Assembly (NCBI RefSeq): GCF_019578655.1
Contig: NC_063263.1
Span: forward strand, 18,785,001-18,849,000
Source: Ricinus communis
Lineage: Eukaryota; Streptophyta; Magnoliopsida; Malpighiales; Euphorbiaceae
Direction of reading: 5' to 3'
DNA: 64,000 nucleotides
Below are positions 25,164 through 36,815 of the stretch, piece after piece; within the stretch, counting starts at the first letter, position 1; every line of letters begins with the position of its first letter. The position numbers were made by a program, and so were the translations under genes. The notes under the pieces were generated by a model. It was given only the letters and a program-made list of their open reading frames with translations, ran no database searches and had not been told where the DNA came from.

Positions 25164-26461
25164 TGATATGTCTTTTTTAGTACTCGCAAGTACACGAACC
25201 GTTCCTATAGTAAGTGTAAGTTCACCATGAGGTCGATCTCTCAAAGAACTATGAGGCCACTTATTATAAATATTAATTATCAATACAAAACAATAAAAGT
25301 AAATCTAAACACTCTAAATCAATATTTTGAGAGAATGATATTCATAAAATAAAGTGAGTAAACAATAAATAAATATACAATACAATGCAAATGTAAATAT
25401 TTATGATCTAAAACTATATGCTAAAAATAGCATTTAATCTAGCCATTTACTTATTAATCTCCTTATTTTACTTTAAACCTAGATCTAATGAATGAGATGG
25501 TTATGTGTCTTTTTTCCTAAGTCACTCAAGCTAATGATGCAACCTAGGTTTCTTATACCAATATAGATTAAAGTAAAGATGAAGTTTCTAATACTTTTAA
25601 ACCTAAAGATTTTCATAACAATTACTATTGCTAAATTAAAATGATGGTTAACTAACAATAATAACTGAAATTAATAAAGATATGAAGGTAAAGAAATCAT
25701 TTATTAAATAAATAAATAACAAGATTCATACAAAAGTAAAAAGACTAAACTAAACATTTATGAAAACTAGCCTAATATATTTAACCCAATGATCATGGTA
25801 TTAAATAGAAAGATATAAAAAAATAAAAACTCCCTCTAGATTAAGAATTTCTTCAAGTAAGAAGAAGATTGGTCCTCAGTCTTTTCTTCTTGAAAAGCTC
25901 CTTAGATCCTAAAAAGAGTAATGAAAACTAAAACTATATGTTTATGGAAAACTGTAGAGAATTATGGAGAAAATAATGGTGGCAGGTATAGAGAGCATGT
26001 AGAAGAAAATTCCCCTCCTCCTTCCTTCCTCTCTTCCTTTCTTTCTTAATTAGGTTTTGCTAAGATTTATATAGAGAAGAGTCCTCCTCTATATAAATCT
26101 CCATAGAGATAAGTATACTAATATAAGTCCATCTAATATATAAAACTTTAGATATCTTAATCTCTACCAAATACTAACCCATAAATAACTCTTAATATAA
26201 ATCCTAATAATTATACAAAATAACTAAAATGTCCCTTGGGCCTTGTAATTAGTAGTCCATACGTCTTAATGTTGGGCCTTGATACAAACATATCCCATTA
26301 AGCTTTTTTTAGCTCCATATTTTCCTCTTTTTGCTAATATTCCTGAAAATAGACAATTAAGCTTAAGGTAAATGTATATATTTTCACTATTTTACATAAA
26401 GAAATATATCATTAAAGCTCTAAAATACCCTTAAATATCTATATATAATTTGGACCAATCA
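25164..26461 (+). mobile_element. Solo LTR of an unrelated family (1.3 kb)
   Basis: It starts TGATATGTC and ends GGACCAATCA. It is flanked by a perfect 5-bp duplication, TAGAG (25159-25163 and 26462-26466). The left part contains TACTCGCAAGTACACGAACC followed by GAGGTCGATCTCTCAAAG, a string often met in plant LTR sequences. No primer-binding site, coding domain or second LTR adjoins it, so it is called a solo LTR. It shares no blocks with the two large solo LTRs in this window. TG/CA ends and a 5-bp duplication also fit a short non-autonomous element, so superfamily is left open. Confidence 0.8.
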
Positions 26462-26814
26462 TAGAGTATACTCTAAAAATAAGAAGTTGTGAAATGTATA
26501 CATTATAATGATGTTATATATGATTATAGTAAAGTTATTGTTCAATTCTTAATGGTATAATTTATCATAGTATTATTAAGATATAATCAAGACGGGTAGA
26601 GAGGAACACTATAAAATGTAAATTCAAAATAATACAAATTATAAAACGAGTTTATAACGATAAGAGTCTCATTATATACGTTCTTAAATAATATTTATAA
26701 TCGATGTTTGATCAAGAATTAGATATTAATCACACGCTCAAGACTACTATATTGTGTTATCACTTACTTGTAAAGCAAGCAATTTGTCTCATAAGGTTGA
26801 GCCATGGGGATACC
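26462..26814. other. Intergenic DNA, no gene seen
   Basis: AT-rich sequence between a solo LTR and the second copy of repeat R. No exon, hairpin or terminal repeat was found. Confidence 0.4.
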
Positions 26815-27433
26815 GAGATAAGCATATAGATACTTGTTAAAAGAACAAGTCCATTGAACACGACCTAATTGAATAGTCTATATGAAATTTACCCCATATG
26901 TTTATGGACAATACTATTATGACAAACATGTAAGATGAGATCCTTACACTTAAGATACTCAGTATATTATCTTATATGAGAATTACTAGATTATGATACT
27001 ATCTTATGTTCTCCTAACCATGGAGTGCTCAAGAGATAGTCATTGAGTATAGTAAGAGTCATATAAAGATAATAAGTTATCAATAAAGAATTCATTACCT
27101 AAAGTAATATACCATTGAGACCTTATCTTGATGTTTCTTAATATATTTTAACATGAAAATTCTTGGCCAAAGTTGTGTGAATGAAGGTTATGAAAAATAT
27201 TTTATAGATCTTATTCAAAATGTTATATGCAATCATCAAAAATAAATATGATTGGTTCAATTATAAAGTTGACACTTGCATCCATACTCTATGGCTCATG
27301 GATTAAAAGGACTTTGAAAGGATTGAATTACATTGGTTAAGATTGTTCAGTGCAAAGATTGATTAAAATACTTTAATCATTACTACACATTTGAATAATC
27401 ATGCATTTTGTTAGATATCAATCTTGATCTATG
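26815..27433 (+). repeat. Dispersed repeat R, copy 2, left part
   Basis: This is homologous to 24085-24865 in the same orientation. Shared blocks include GATACTTGTTAAAAGAAC, TACACTTAAGATACTCAG, AGAATTCATTACCTAAAG, and TTGGCCAAAGTTGTGTGAATG. It is broken at 27433 by a solo LTR and resumes at 30281. Confidence 0.65.
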
Positions 27434-30280
27434 TGTAATACCCCGAATTTTTATATATTTAATAAATGAGTTATTTTCTATACCCAATTAGTTTGAAATT
27501 TTAAGAAATTATTCAAGTAAATTATTTGAGAAATGATTATATTTTGGTTATTCAAAATTTTCCCAAATGCATATTTATATAAGTAAAATTATATTTTGGA
27601 ATAAGGATTGAAAGTATAATGTTATTTTTATGGGGTTTTAATGGAAATTTGTGAGCTTGGTATTTTTGTAAATAAATATGTCGGTCAGGGGTTTTTTGTA
27701 ATTGTGTATTTTCAATAATTCGGATTTGGCCCAAATTAATTAGTTAAGGGCTTAATTGAAAGGCTAAAAAGAAGTTTGGGGGTTAAATTGGAATTTTGAT
27801 GGATGGAATTGTAAGTAATTAAGAAGTTGAGGGACTAAATTGTAATAAGAAAAAGTTCGGGGGCCTAATGTCGATATTGAAAGGAAAGAAAATCGGGGAA
27901 GAAGAGAGGAAGAGAGAGAGAGAGTGGCGTCGGAAGAGAAGAGGGATCTTTGCAGGGCGTCGGTGGCGGCCATGGGGCGCGGAGCTGGCCAAGCCAGTGG
28001 CGTCTTGTTGGCCAGCTGGCAATAGCGGCCAGAGGCGGAAGCGCCAGGCGGCTTCAGGCGTGTTCGGCCATTTTGGCGTTGTTGGCGGTAGAGTCGGGTG
28101 GCGATCGGCTCTACGGCGAGAGCTTTCTTTTAGCGGCCGGCGACGCCTGTGGTGGCCGGAGACGGAAGATCCGGTGGAGAGAGAAAATGGTGGCAGCCGG
28201 CATTTTTGGGTTTTTCCCGTGAGATCCGGCCGGAGGATGGACGATCGGAGGGCGTATTCGACTCTCCTCGAAGCTTCGCGATGGCACCGGTTTGGTGGCG
28301 ATCGGGCTCCGTTACAAATCGACGGCCAGAGATCGTCCGTAAATTTCTCCGGGATGATTGGGTGTCGGATCGAAAAATCGAGCGGGGATTGTCGTTGTGA
28401 GTCCGATGGTGTGTCCGGATCGTCGATCGGACTCCCGTGGCCGGAGGGCGAAGTCGACCGGCGTCTCGGTAATTTTCTCCTGGCCGTTGATCTTAGAAAT
28501 CCTTTGATTTTAAATTTGTGTTTATTGGGTTATATTGAGTATTTGATGATATTTGTGAGTCATAAATAATTGTCTGTCGGTTTACCTCGTATTTTGTCTT
28601 TGTGTGGCGAGGTCGGAAATAGTGAAGTTTGGGGACCCGACTCCCGTTGTTTAAATTGTTGGATATTTGAAGTGTTCTTGGCAGTCCTGGACCCGTTTTT
28701 ACTTGGGGGTAATGTTCGTGTTGTAGGGAGGTTCTGCTGGATTTTGGTGAATTCTCCGAGTCGAGATTCTTAGACAGTCAGTCCTAGGAGTCTAGACCTA
28801 GGATTAAAGATCGATTGTTTCAGCGTTTTGATAAATTGTTTTCCGTGACTAGATTGTCCGTTTGTTCGGCTCGCTCCAATCGAGGCACCGGAGCAGAGCT
28901 AGGAGGTCGCCCAATTCTGTGAGTTAAAGTCATTTAATCATTGCGCTATTGCTAAGTTTGATTTTAATATGCTATTTTGAAAGTTCATGCTTAATATGGT
29001 TATTTAGTATCGCAACGTAAATAATTTCACTGAATTATTCATTATTAAAGGTAATATAAGTATTATTATAGTAATGTTATGATAATACCATATATAATCA
29101 GTTTTCCATATGAGTTGTCTGATGTCTTACTCTTAATTGTTAATTGTTATTTTGATATGGTTGAATGATTTCATTATACAATGATATTTATTATATGTGA
29201 TGATTTCGATTTGGGGATGTGGCTTTCATAGAACATGCCGCCTGATGGGTTACATCAGGACCGCGTGCGCACCGGTAATGATCATGGACATGTAATTAGA
29301 TTTTTATGGGTTTGCCCTGGTCGAGCATGGCTCTCTGGGCTGATTTGTGTAAATTGCCGGAGGTAAGGTCCCTGGTCGAGCATTGCTCTCGGAGCGCCGG
29401 TTTATTTGGATACTTAAGTGACCAGACTGGAAGTAAGGTCCCTGGTCGAACATTGCTCTCGGGGCGCCAGTCTTATTGGATTAAGAGAGCCGAATGGCTA
29501 CTAGATTTCTTATTTGGATACTTAAGTGACCAGACTGAAAGTAAGGTCCCTGGTCGAGCATTGCTCTCGAGCGATCTTATTGGATTAAGAGAGCCAAAAT
29601 GGTCGTTAGAATTTGGGGTTAGGATTCTACTGAGCCACTCGTCCCGTAAAAGTAAAAATATATTTTTTATTTATTCATTTATTTATTTATTATGGTATGA
29701 TTATAATATGGATTGTATTTACGTGCATGGTTGATATATTGATTCGAATGATCAATATTTTCTGTGAAGAAAGTAATAGGGTATGATTATAGTATGATTG
29801 GTATTTATGTGCATGGTTTGATATACTGATTTGAACAATCTATGTTTTCTGAGAAGAATGCAATAGTTCCCAGATTATTTGATTTTAACTCACTCTCGAG
29901 ACTGACAGTCTCATTTTTACTGTTTTTTAGATTCGTGACTGTTAGTCCTCTCGCGGCTCTTATTCAGTAACCCGACTCCTTCATCATCGGGTGATGTATT
30001 TGATTTGGTATGTAAATTGGTAAATCTTAGATTCTCCGCAGTAGTAATAGTAGATGTATCAGTTGTAAATTTTCCGAGTTTCGAGGTCTCGCCCTAGTTC
30101 TTGGCGGACCGATTAAATTATGTAAAATGTAGCATTTAAGATAATTTGTGGCTTTAATAATATTAATTTGAGATGAGATTTGTTTAAATCAGTGAGTGTC
30201 AGGCTTACTACGGGTTTCGGTGGCCTTAAGCCTACCCATTCCCTAGTGCCGGTCACGGGCCCACGGGTGGGGTCGTGACA
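27434..30280 (+). mobile_element. Solo LTR, large-LTR family copy 2 (2.85 kb)
   Basis: It begins TGTAATACCCCGAATTT and ends GGGGTCGTGACA, and is homologous to 2653-5253 through much of its length. It is flanked by TATG on both sides (27430-27433 and 30281-30284). Copy 1 of repeat R has the uninterrupted sequence (ATTTATGAATATG near 24855) where this copy has CTATG, the LTR, then TATGAATATG. It contains a markedly GC-rich island at about 27950-28470, which creates long open frames on both strands. Those frames are not genes: they overlap in several phases and have no homology I recognise. Ty3/gypsy origin is inferred from the ends. Confidence 0.9.
29318..29600 (+). repeat. Tandem sub-repeats within solo LTR copy 2
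   Basis: The motif CTGGTCGA(G/A)CATTGCTCTCG followed by a CGCC(A/G)GT-type string and then TTATTGGAT recurs about four times. A longer unit, TTATTTGGATACTTAAGTGACC with its downstream part, is present twice (about 29400 and 29511). LTR copy 1 has only about two diverged units at the matching place (4530-4670). The array therefore expanded in this lineage of the element. Confidence 0.75.
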
Positions 30281-30480
30281 TATGAATATGGATTCAATTA
30301 ATTAGAAATTAACATTGAAGGAAAGAAATTTAATTCATAATTTATATTTATTGTTAATTGTTAGAAACCTTTTGGGTCAAATAAGTTTTAAGTGAGGATT
30401 AAAATGAGGCTTGAAGTATTGGACTTAAGCTTACATATATTACGCCTGATTAATAATTAGTTAATTAAAAGCTAATGGGC
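30281..30480 (+). repeat. Dispersed repeat R, copy 2, right part
   Basis: This resumes the repeat broken by the solo LTR: TATGAATATGGATTCAATTAATTAG, then TTCATAATTTATATT, GAAACCTTTTGGGTC and GAGGCTTGAAGTATTGGACTTAAGC-like blocks. It matches 24855-25010. Confidence 0.6.
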
Positions 30481-30494
30481 TATAGTTTTCTGTC

Positions 30495-30785
30495 TAGGAA
30501 AAATATCAAAAATATCCATATTTTTTTATCAAATTTATGGTATTTTTTTTTAAATTTTTTTCATTTTCACTATGTAAAAATATAAAAATACAGCTCTTTA
30601 ACTTTTCCTTTTCAAAATTATGGTTTTGGTTTTCTTTAGTTGTTTTTTAGTAAAACAACCGAAAAATAAATGAAAAATAACTATAAAATGACAAAAAAAC
30701 AACCATACCGTAAAAAAATAAGTTTACACAATAATAATAATATTTTTTATATTAATTTTAGGATTTTTTGAAAATTTCTCTTCTG
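30495..30785 (+). repeat. Small dispersed element S, copy 1
   Basis: It starts TAGGAAAAATATCAAAAATA and includes TTCACTATGTAAAAATAT, AAAATTATGGTTTTGG and AAAACAACCGAAAAATA. The reverse complement of 50085-50335 carries the same blocks in the same order, and 49053-49305 is a third, more diverged copy. It is non-coding, probably a MITE or similar non-autonomous element. Confidence 0.6.
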
Positions 30786-32400
30786 CCTGTGATAGATTTA
30801 TTACTCATAGATTACTTCTTATATTATTTAAAGTCCATTTAGAAAAAAAAAAGTCTAACTTAATATAAGTTAGGATTTTGTAGAATTCCTAAATTCTTAA
30901 GGATTTTGATTAAAAGGTCATATTTATAGAAAAAAATACATAAGGCGACAATAATGATTCTCTTGTGAAGAAAATTTCTAAGTGAATCTATCAATAAGAT
31001 TAATTTATTTATTTTCTTGCTTGGAACTAACATAATTTCTTATATCTTTTATCTATCTCTTGAAGATTGTTTAAGATATCATTACTTAAAAATTTGTGTG
31101 AATTATCAAAAGAGACTAGTCATTTAAGTAGCTTTAAAATACATCAAAATTCGGCCAACGACGAGTTGTGGAACTCTCTTTGTAAATCTTTTTTGACTTT
31201 TTGCTTGTTTTGTATTGTTATGACTATTTTCTCAATAATATCCTTAATGGGAATGAAAAGAATTTGTATTTTACTTCTATCACATCTTTCCTTATATTTG
31301 ATATCAATTCCTAACATCAAGTTCCTCTCTTAAAAGTGTTTAAGAGATCAAGACTTGAACGACTTATGTGGATATTTATAAGGGGTACACACTTGGGGTG
31401 GCTTAATTATTTTTAATCATCTTGATCAACAAATCAATTAAGTATTTAAAGTTATTACATTCTCTTCGACCATTTCACTTTTTATCACTGTTTTTTTATA
31501 ACTATAAATTCTTTTTGAACTCAAGCCCATCCCACAACAAAAGTAGTCCTAACCACCAAGCTACAAGCCTTGTGGTTAAATATATCTTCCATCATATTAA
31601 ACTGCAGTATTAGTTGAAAATCACAAGGCGTTTTGAATAAGATAAGAACATTTCCTTTAATTTATTTAACTAGTTGTTATCAAACAAATTAATAAGATTC
31701 ACATTTGGAATTTTAACTCTTTATTTACTTCAACTATTATTATTCAAATTGTTTTTAATCAATACCCAGTAACAGTATATTACATCCAAACCCTTAAAAG
31801 TGAAGATATCATCATACTCAAAATTATGAAGTGAAGAATCTCTAGGAAAAGAAAAGGTAGCTAGATCCACTAAAGGAGATGGCCTACAAAGTAAACTTAT
31901 AGATATGAGTCTCCCATTTACACTAAGTGAAAAAGTCTATTCAAGGCTTACTAAAGAACATCCATCAATAAAGCAAGGAAAATAAAATGGCAGGTTTTCT
32001 TCTTTTCTTTTTCTCAATCAAAAGGCTAAAAGATTAACCCCGTACACAACTTTTAAAAGTTTGCTCTTTACTTTTTCTTTTTTTTCTTTTAATGAAAAAA
32101 GTGTTATATATATATATATATATAATTGACGAAAATGTATAGATTGAGAATAAAAATTTAAAGATGTATGACACCAGCCCATCAAATGATTGAGTAATCA
32201 AATTGACAATAGATATTTTATTCTGATATAAGCTTCTGTTATTAATAATTACAATAATTTATTATTCAAAATTTTATTATTAATAATAATAATTAAATAT
32301 TTATTATATTTTAATTAAAAATATTCATAAAATTAGTCAAACCACAAATATATTCATAGAATGTACAAAAATGACAACTAAAATATTTATTAAAAAATAA

Positions 32401-32435
<35 letters not shown>
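30786..32435. other. Intergenic DNA, no gene seen
   Basis: AT-rich sequence. Two short frames at 31067-31333 and 31422-31613 have no recognisable similarity, codon signal or splice context. TA and CA microsatellites lie at about 32105-32125 and 32400-32440. Confidence 0.4.
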
Positions 32436-32436
<1 letters not shown>

Positions 32437-32956
32437 TTCGTTAAAAAACTGTTAACTAGGTTTAGTTTTATACTATTTGTCTCATGATCTTTGATGTATT
32501 ATGCAAATTGCTTCTTATAATTTATTTATTATACTAAAATCTCATTGTCTAATTTTTATTCAAAAATTAATTTCAGTGTCTGCATATAAATAATTAACTA
32601 GTATTCTTTAATTACTTTAATTTCTAGCATAATTTAATTCTAGTACAATTTAAATATTTTAAAAGTATTTATATTTATCAAATATTAAAATTCATATAAT
32701 TTAATTTTAAGTTATTAAAATAAAATAGATATTACTCTTATTATTAGTTTTATTGTACTCGAATTGTAACTTTAAAAGAAATTTAAAAATTAAATTATAT
32801 TTTTATTAATTTAATTATTTTATTGTATTGATTTTCAAAACACAAAAGAATCTTAATGCAATAAATAGAATATATAAAAAAATCTGTATATTATAAAAAA
32901 AGTAGAAGACAAATAATATGAAATCAAATGTTATTAATGATTCTCAATGAAAATTA
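32436..32956. repeat. Inverted-repeat element T, copy 1
   Basis: Homologous in direct orientation to 36816-37344. Shared blocks include TATACTATTTGTC, ATGATCTTTG(A/G)TGTA, AATAATTAACTAGT, TCTTTAATTACTTTAATTTC and TTAAAATAAAATAGATATTA. The ends are inverted: TTTCGTTAAAAAACTGTTAA mirrors the right end near 32925-32956. It is non-coding. Confidence 0.7.
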
Positions 32957-33085
32957 TAAAGAAATGGGTTTTTTTGTATAAATTAAAAAATAGAAAAATA
33001 ATAAATACAGGAGAAAAAATAATGATCACCCCTGTATAATAACACATTTCATAAAAAAATTATATCTTGAATCTATAAATAAATA

Positions 33086-33089
33086 AATA

Positions 33090-33130
<41 letters not shown>
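33086..33130. repeat. TA microsatellite
   Basis: An almost pure (TA)n tract of over 35 bases, typical of AT-rich plant intergenic DNA. Confidence 0.9.
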
Positions 33131-33133
<3 letters not shown>

Positions 33134-33579
33134 GTAATGTTGTAACCATGATATTTAAAAATTTATATGAGAAAAAATATTAAAAAATAATTATTATACG
33201 AGTATTAAAGAAGTGCATTAACTAATCTAAAAAGATGTATATTAATTAGTATTAAAAGTGTTATAATTTTATACTTAACCATTTAATTATTTTAAATTAT
33301 TTTTCTCACTCTATCATAAGAATTATTCTAAAACTTTTAATTCACTTCTTAAATTTATAAATTTAATCTAATTTTTGTAAAAGATCTTTATAATTTTTCT
33401 TTCAATTATTTAATTACTTCAAAAAAATTTCTTTATTTTCTGTCATAAGAATTGTACTAACATTTTTAATTTAGATATATATTTTATGTTTGATTTCATA
33501 AATAAAATGTTAATTTCATATTTTAATATAAAAATTTATATATGTACCTAAATAACTTATAATTAATAACTTGTTCTGT

Positions 33580-34600
33580 ATTTGCGATCGGTCCTCCGAA
33601 CTCAATTTTAATTCAATTGGACTTTTTAATTTTATGGGTTGTTATTTTTAACCACTCCATTAATGATAGTAATAAAAAAAATTAATATTCTCATTAACGA
33701 TGTTACTTATAATGTAAAAAATATATAATTAAACTATTAATTTTTTTTTATTTCATAATTGGCCCTCTAAAGTCAACTTTGATTCAATTGCGCATATGAA
33801 CCTCACGAATTGTTATATTTAAAACCTTCAAAGATGAAAGTTAAGCGCTTTAGATTAATCTCTTGTAAAAAATGTGTTCCATTAATTTTAATATATTGTT
33901 TATTATACAGTAAAATTATTTTATTATTTTATTAAATAAAACATATATTTTTAAAATGACTAAAATAAACTGTTGTAATCCTTCAACTTTTTTGTCATCA
34001 AATTCTTCTTTTTATTCTCACAGGCTATGCTTACACCAATAACTATAACAATGAAATATTTAATAGATATAAAAAAAACGATAAGTTTTTTTTTTTTGAG
34101 AACTAAAACTCATTGTTTTATTTATTTATTTTATTTTTAAAATATATTATTATTTTATTCGAACTTGGGCTTATTTAGATGGTGTAAACATACGCCCTTA
34201 ATGTCTATGATTGAAGGATTTAAAAATATAATAACCAGTAAAATTGAGAGGTCTAATTTAATCAAAGTCGAGTTATGCGGGTCCATTACAAAAATGAGAC
34301 AAATTCAAAGAGCTATTTATGTATTTAGCTATTATTTTATATTTTAAATATATTATTATTTTATTTAACTCACACGTTTTTAGAGGGCATAAAATATATA
34401 TACACAACTTCTATGATTAAAGAGTTTAAAACAAATAACCCATAAAATTGAAATATCAATTGAATTAAAGTTAAGATTGTTTGACCAATTATAAAAATGA
34501 GACAAGTTTAGGGATTTATTTATGTATTTAATCATATTTTATTCGTATGAAATGACTTTCACTGAAAAAACGGGCATTAAACTATTTTATCACTTTAATT
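33580..34600. repeat. Clustered copies of an AT-rich repeat, direct and inverted
   Basis: Blocks of the type AAAATTGA..TCAATTGAATTAAAG and AAAAATGAGACAA..GTATTTA occur twice in direct orientation (about 34150-34340 and 34345-34530). They occur once more inverted at about 33585-33660, where GGTTGTTATTTTTAACCACT matches the complement of the direct copies. Short frames such as 34165-34347 fall inside the repeat and are not genes. Confidence 0.6.
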
Positions 34601-34917
34601 AATTTATTAATAATTATTTTTTATTTATATATTCTATTTTTATCTTCAAATATAATTAAAATACAACTAAGTAAGAAAGTTTTAAAAAATTATTTCTAAA
34701 ATTGTATTACAAAATCTATAATTATCATGTAATGAAACTTTCAATTTGTAAAATAATTCATAATTATTTACTTATTTCTATAAAAATTTAATATTTTAAT
34801 TTCAATTTTATATTTTTATAAAAATTTATATTTATATCTAAATAATTTATTTTTATTAATACTGTGAATATTCATATTAGTTTTAATTCATATAAATATT
34901 TTATTTATATAAAATGA

Positions 34918-34948
34918 CTTCCGTCTAAAGGACGGGTATTATACTAGT
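34918..34948 (+). mobile_element. Helitron-like 3' terminus
   Basis: The sequence CTTCCGTCTAAAGGACGG is followed by GTATTATACTAGT. The CCGTC/GACGG stem is perfect with a 5-base loop. It ends 8 bases before CTAG followed by T. A subterminal hairpin plus CTRR-T is the classical Helitron 3' end. A degraded version (TGACTTTCACTGAAAAAACGGGCATTAAACTATT) lies at about 34551-34590, as if one element end had been duplicated. The 5' end was not located. Confidence 0.5.
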
Positions 34949-35021
34949 TTTACTATATATCTCAAAGGCCACTGATAGAATGCATTCTATTGCTCACACT
35001 TTTGGCTCAATAATTAAATCA

Positions 35022-35960
35022 ACTAATCGTTTACCCACGCATTGCACGGCCATTATTGTTATTTTAATTATAAAATTAAATTTATAGATAAAATTTAATA
35101 ATTTTTTTCTATATTTGATATTAATTTATAATACTTTGAACAATAATAATACACTAACTATTTTTAAATTTTTTTAATTTTTTTAATTTTATTAGTGAGA
35201 TAATATAAAAAATTATTTTTAAGATATTTATTTGTTAATTCTAATATTATATAAATTATAAATATAATTGATTTTACTATTTTTCTAGAATTATAAATTA
35301 TTATATAATTAAAAAATAATTTATTAGTAAATATATTTTAAAAAATTATTTTCAATAACTAGAATCATTATCTAATCAAAAAATTAATATATTAGTTAAT
35401 ATAATATTAAAATATAATTAGTATGATACTTTTTAGAATAATCATATTATCTAATTAGAAAACTAATCATTATCTACTTAGAAAACTAACAGCAATGACT
35501 TCTCTGTATGGCTGCATCCTGAATGGGCGAAAGATTGCATAGTCAGTGATCCTTCCATTAGTGACTATCCATTCTGACTGTTGTCGTGCTGCGGCTAAGG
35601 TTTTTTGACTGTCGATGAAACGATATACTCAGTCAAGAAAAGGCTCTCTTGTGTATCCTTCATACCATGCTTGTAGCCATTTTTCTCGATATCGCTTTCG
35701 ATCATCAAGAGAAATATCATTCACTCATTGCTCTATAATCATTATCTAATTAGAAAATTAATTTATTATTAATATGTTATCTTTTTTAGAATTATAATAA
35801 GTGTTTAATTAGGAATGAATTTATTAATTAATAAATTAATAAAAAAAATTATAAAATTACACATAAGTTTGAATCACATATATAAAAAATAGTATACATA
35901 TTAAAATAATTTATGTGTCAAAAATTAAGCAAACACGTATCAAAATTTTTTTAGATTTCA
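35022..35960 (-). mobile_element. AT-rich element H copy 1 (Helitron-like, non-autonomous)
   Basis: The left end (ACTAATCGTTTACCCACGCATTGCACGGCC, given here in two parts: first 15 bases ACTAATCGTTTACCC) reads on the minus strand as an imperfect hairpin followed by GTAAACGATTAGT, close to a Helitron 3' end. The body has repeated TTATCTAATTAGAAAA and TTAATATATTAGTTAATATA blocks. These recur in the reverse complement of 48000-48690 and directly in 56755-57260. It is interrupted by a non-AT-rich island at 35490-35735. No Rep/helicase coding is present. Confidence 0.5.
35490..35735 (-). pseudogene. Coding-like island inserted in element H
   Basis: This 246-bp stretch is visibly less AT-rich than everything within several kb. 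On the minus strand one frame (35718 down to about 35491) reads through about 77 codons with a single internal TGA. It has a balanced amino-acid composition, for example DDRKRYREKWLQAWYEGYTR and QQSEWIVTNGRITDYAIFRP. Just inside the island ends are inverted 8-mers, AGCAATGA and TCATTGCT. It is flanked by 26-bp direct repeats differing at 2 positions (35464-35489 and 35736-35761). I do not recognise the protein. It may be a captured gene fragment, an organellar or foreign insertion, or filler DNA from break repair. Confidence 0.45.
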
Positions 35961-35961
35961 T

Positions 35962-36815
35962 AAATTAATATATATATATAGATATGTTGTTTCAACTTCT
36001 AAATATATAGAAGATGTGAGATATTCCGATCATATCTAATTCAATCGGATAATATTTTGAAATAACAGTTATAAATAAGCTCTACTAAAAAAAATAATTT
36101 ATATACTAATATTATTCATCACTTTTAATTATTACTATATAAATATTAATATGAAAATATTTATTAAATCAGTTTAAAATATAATACTTACTGAATATAT
36201 GTAACTAATTTTTATATTTTTTAACTATATATCAAAAGTATGTAATGTTATCGTATTTTTAAAAGTTTAATACACTATTCAAATAATTTTAACTGTTATA
36301 TTTTATAAAATTATTGAATATCTAATTTTCTTTCCTTTGCTCTATAATAATATAAAATTTAATTTAATTAATGATTGTTTACTAAATTCTTTTTATAATA
36401 ATTTAGTATAAAATTTTAAAATCATAAAAATATATTATTAATAATGAATAATGTAATGTAGAATATAAAAGCACACAATAATTATCCTTTACAATATACA
36501 TATAAAGTTAAATGCACATTATTCATCATATTAAAAGTTGGTTTATATATTCTATAGGTAGAAATTTCTTTTTTTCTTAGAAACAAATATGAATTTCTCT
36601 ATATACATATCCTTTAATTCAGTATATTCATTTTTATTTTACTTTCTATGATTATAAATCAATATATTAAGAAATATAAATATAAACAATAGTTATAATA
36701 GATTAATGAAATAATCATTATCTGTCTTTATATTTTTTATATTATATTAGTTAGCCCTTAACATTTAAAAATTATATTTTCTTTTATTTGATAATTTCGT
36801 ATTAAAAATTTGTTC
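35962..36815. other. Intergenic DNA, no gene seen
   Basis: Very AT-rich, dominated by short A/T words and TA tracts. No exon or clear terminal repeat was found. Confidence 0.4.

Noticed and set aside
24085..27433. The two copies of repeat R as the LTRs of one element
   Set aside because: Their outer ends do not match each other, no primer-binding site or polypurine tract was found between them, and the interior is mostly an unrelated solo LTR.
27868..28773. Long plus-strand open frames (233, 90, 83 and 67 codons) suggesting a GC-rich gene
   Set aside because: They lie inside a solo LTR, overlap in several phases and on both strands, and are explained by local GC richness.
29306..29734. 142-codon plus-strand frame with repeated peptides
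   Set aside because: The repeats in the peptide reflect the tandem sub-repeats of the LTR, not a repeat protein.
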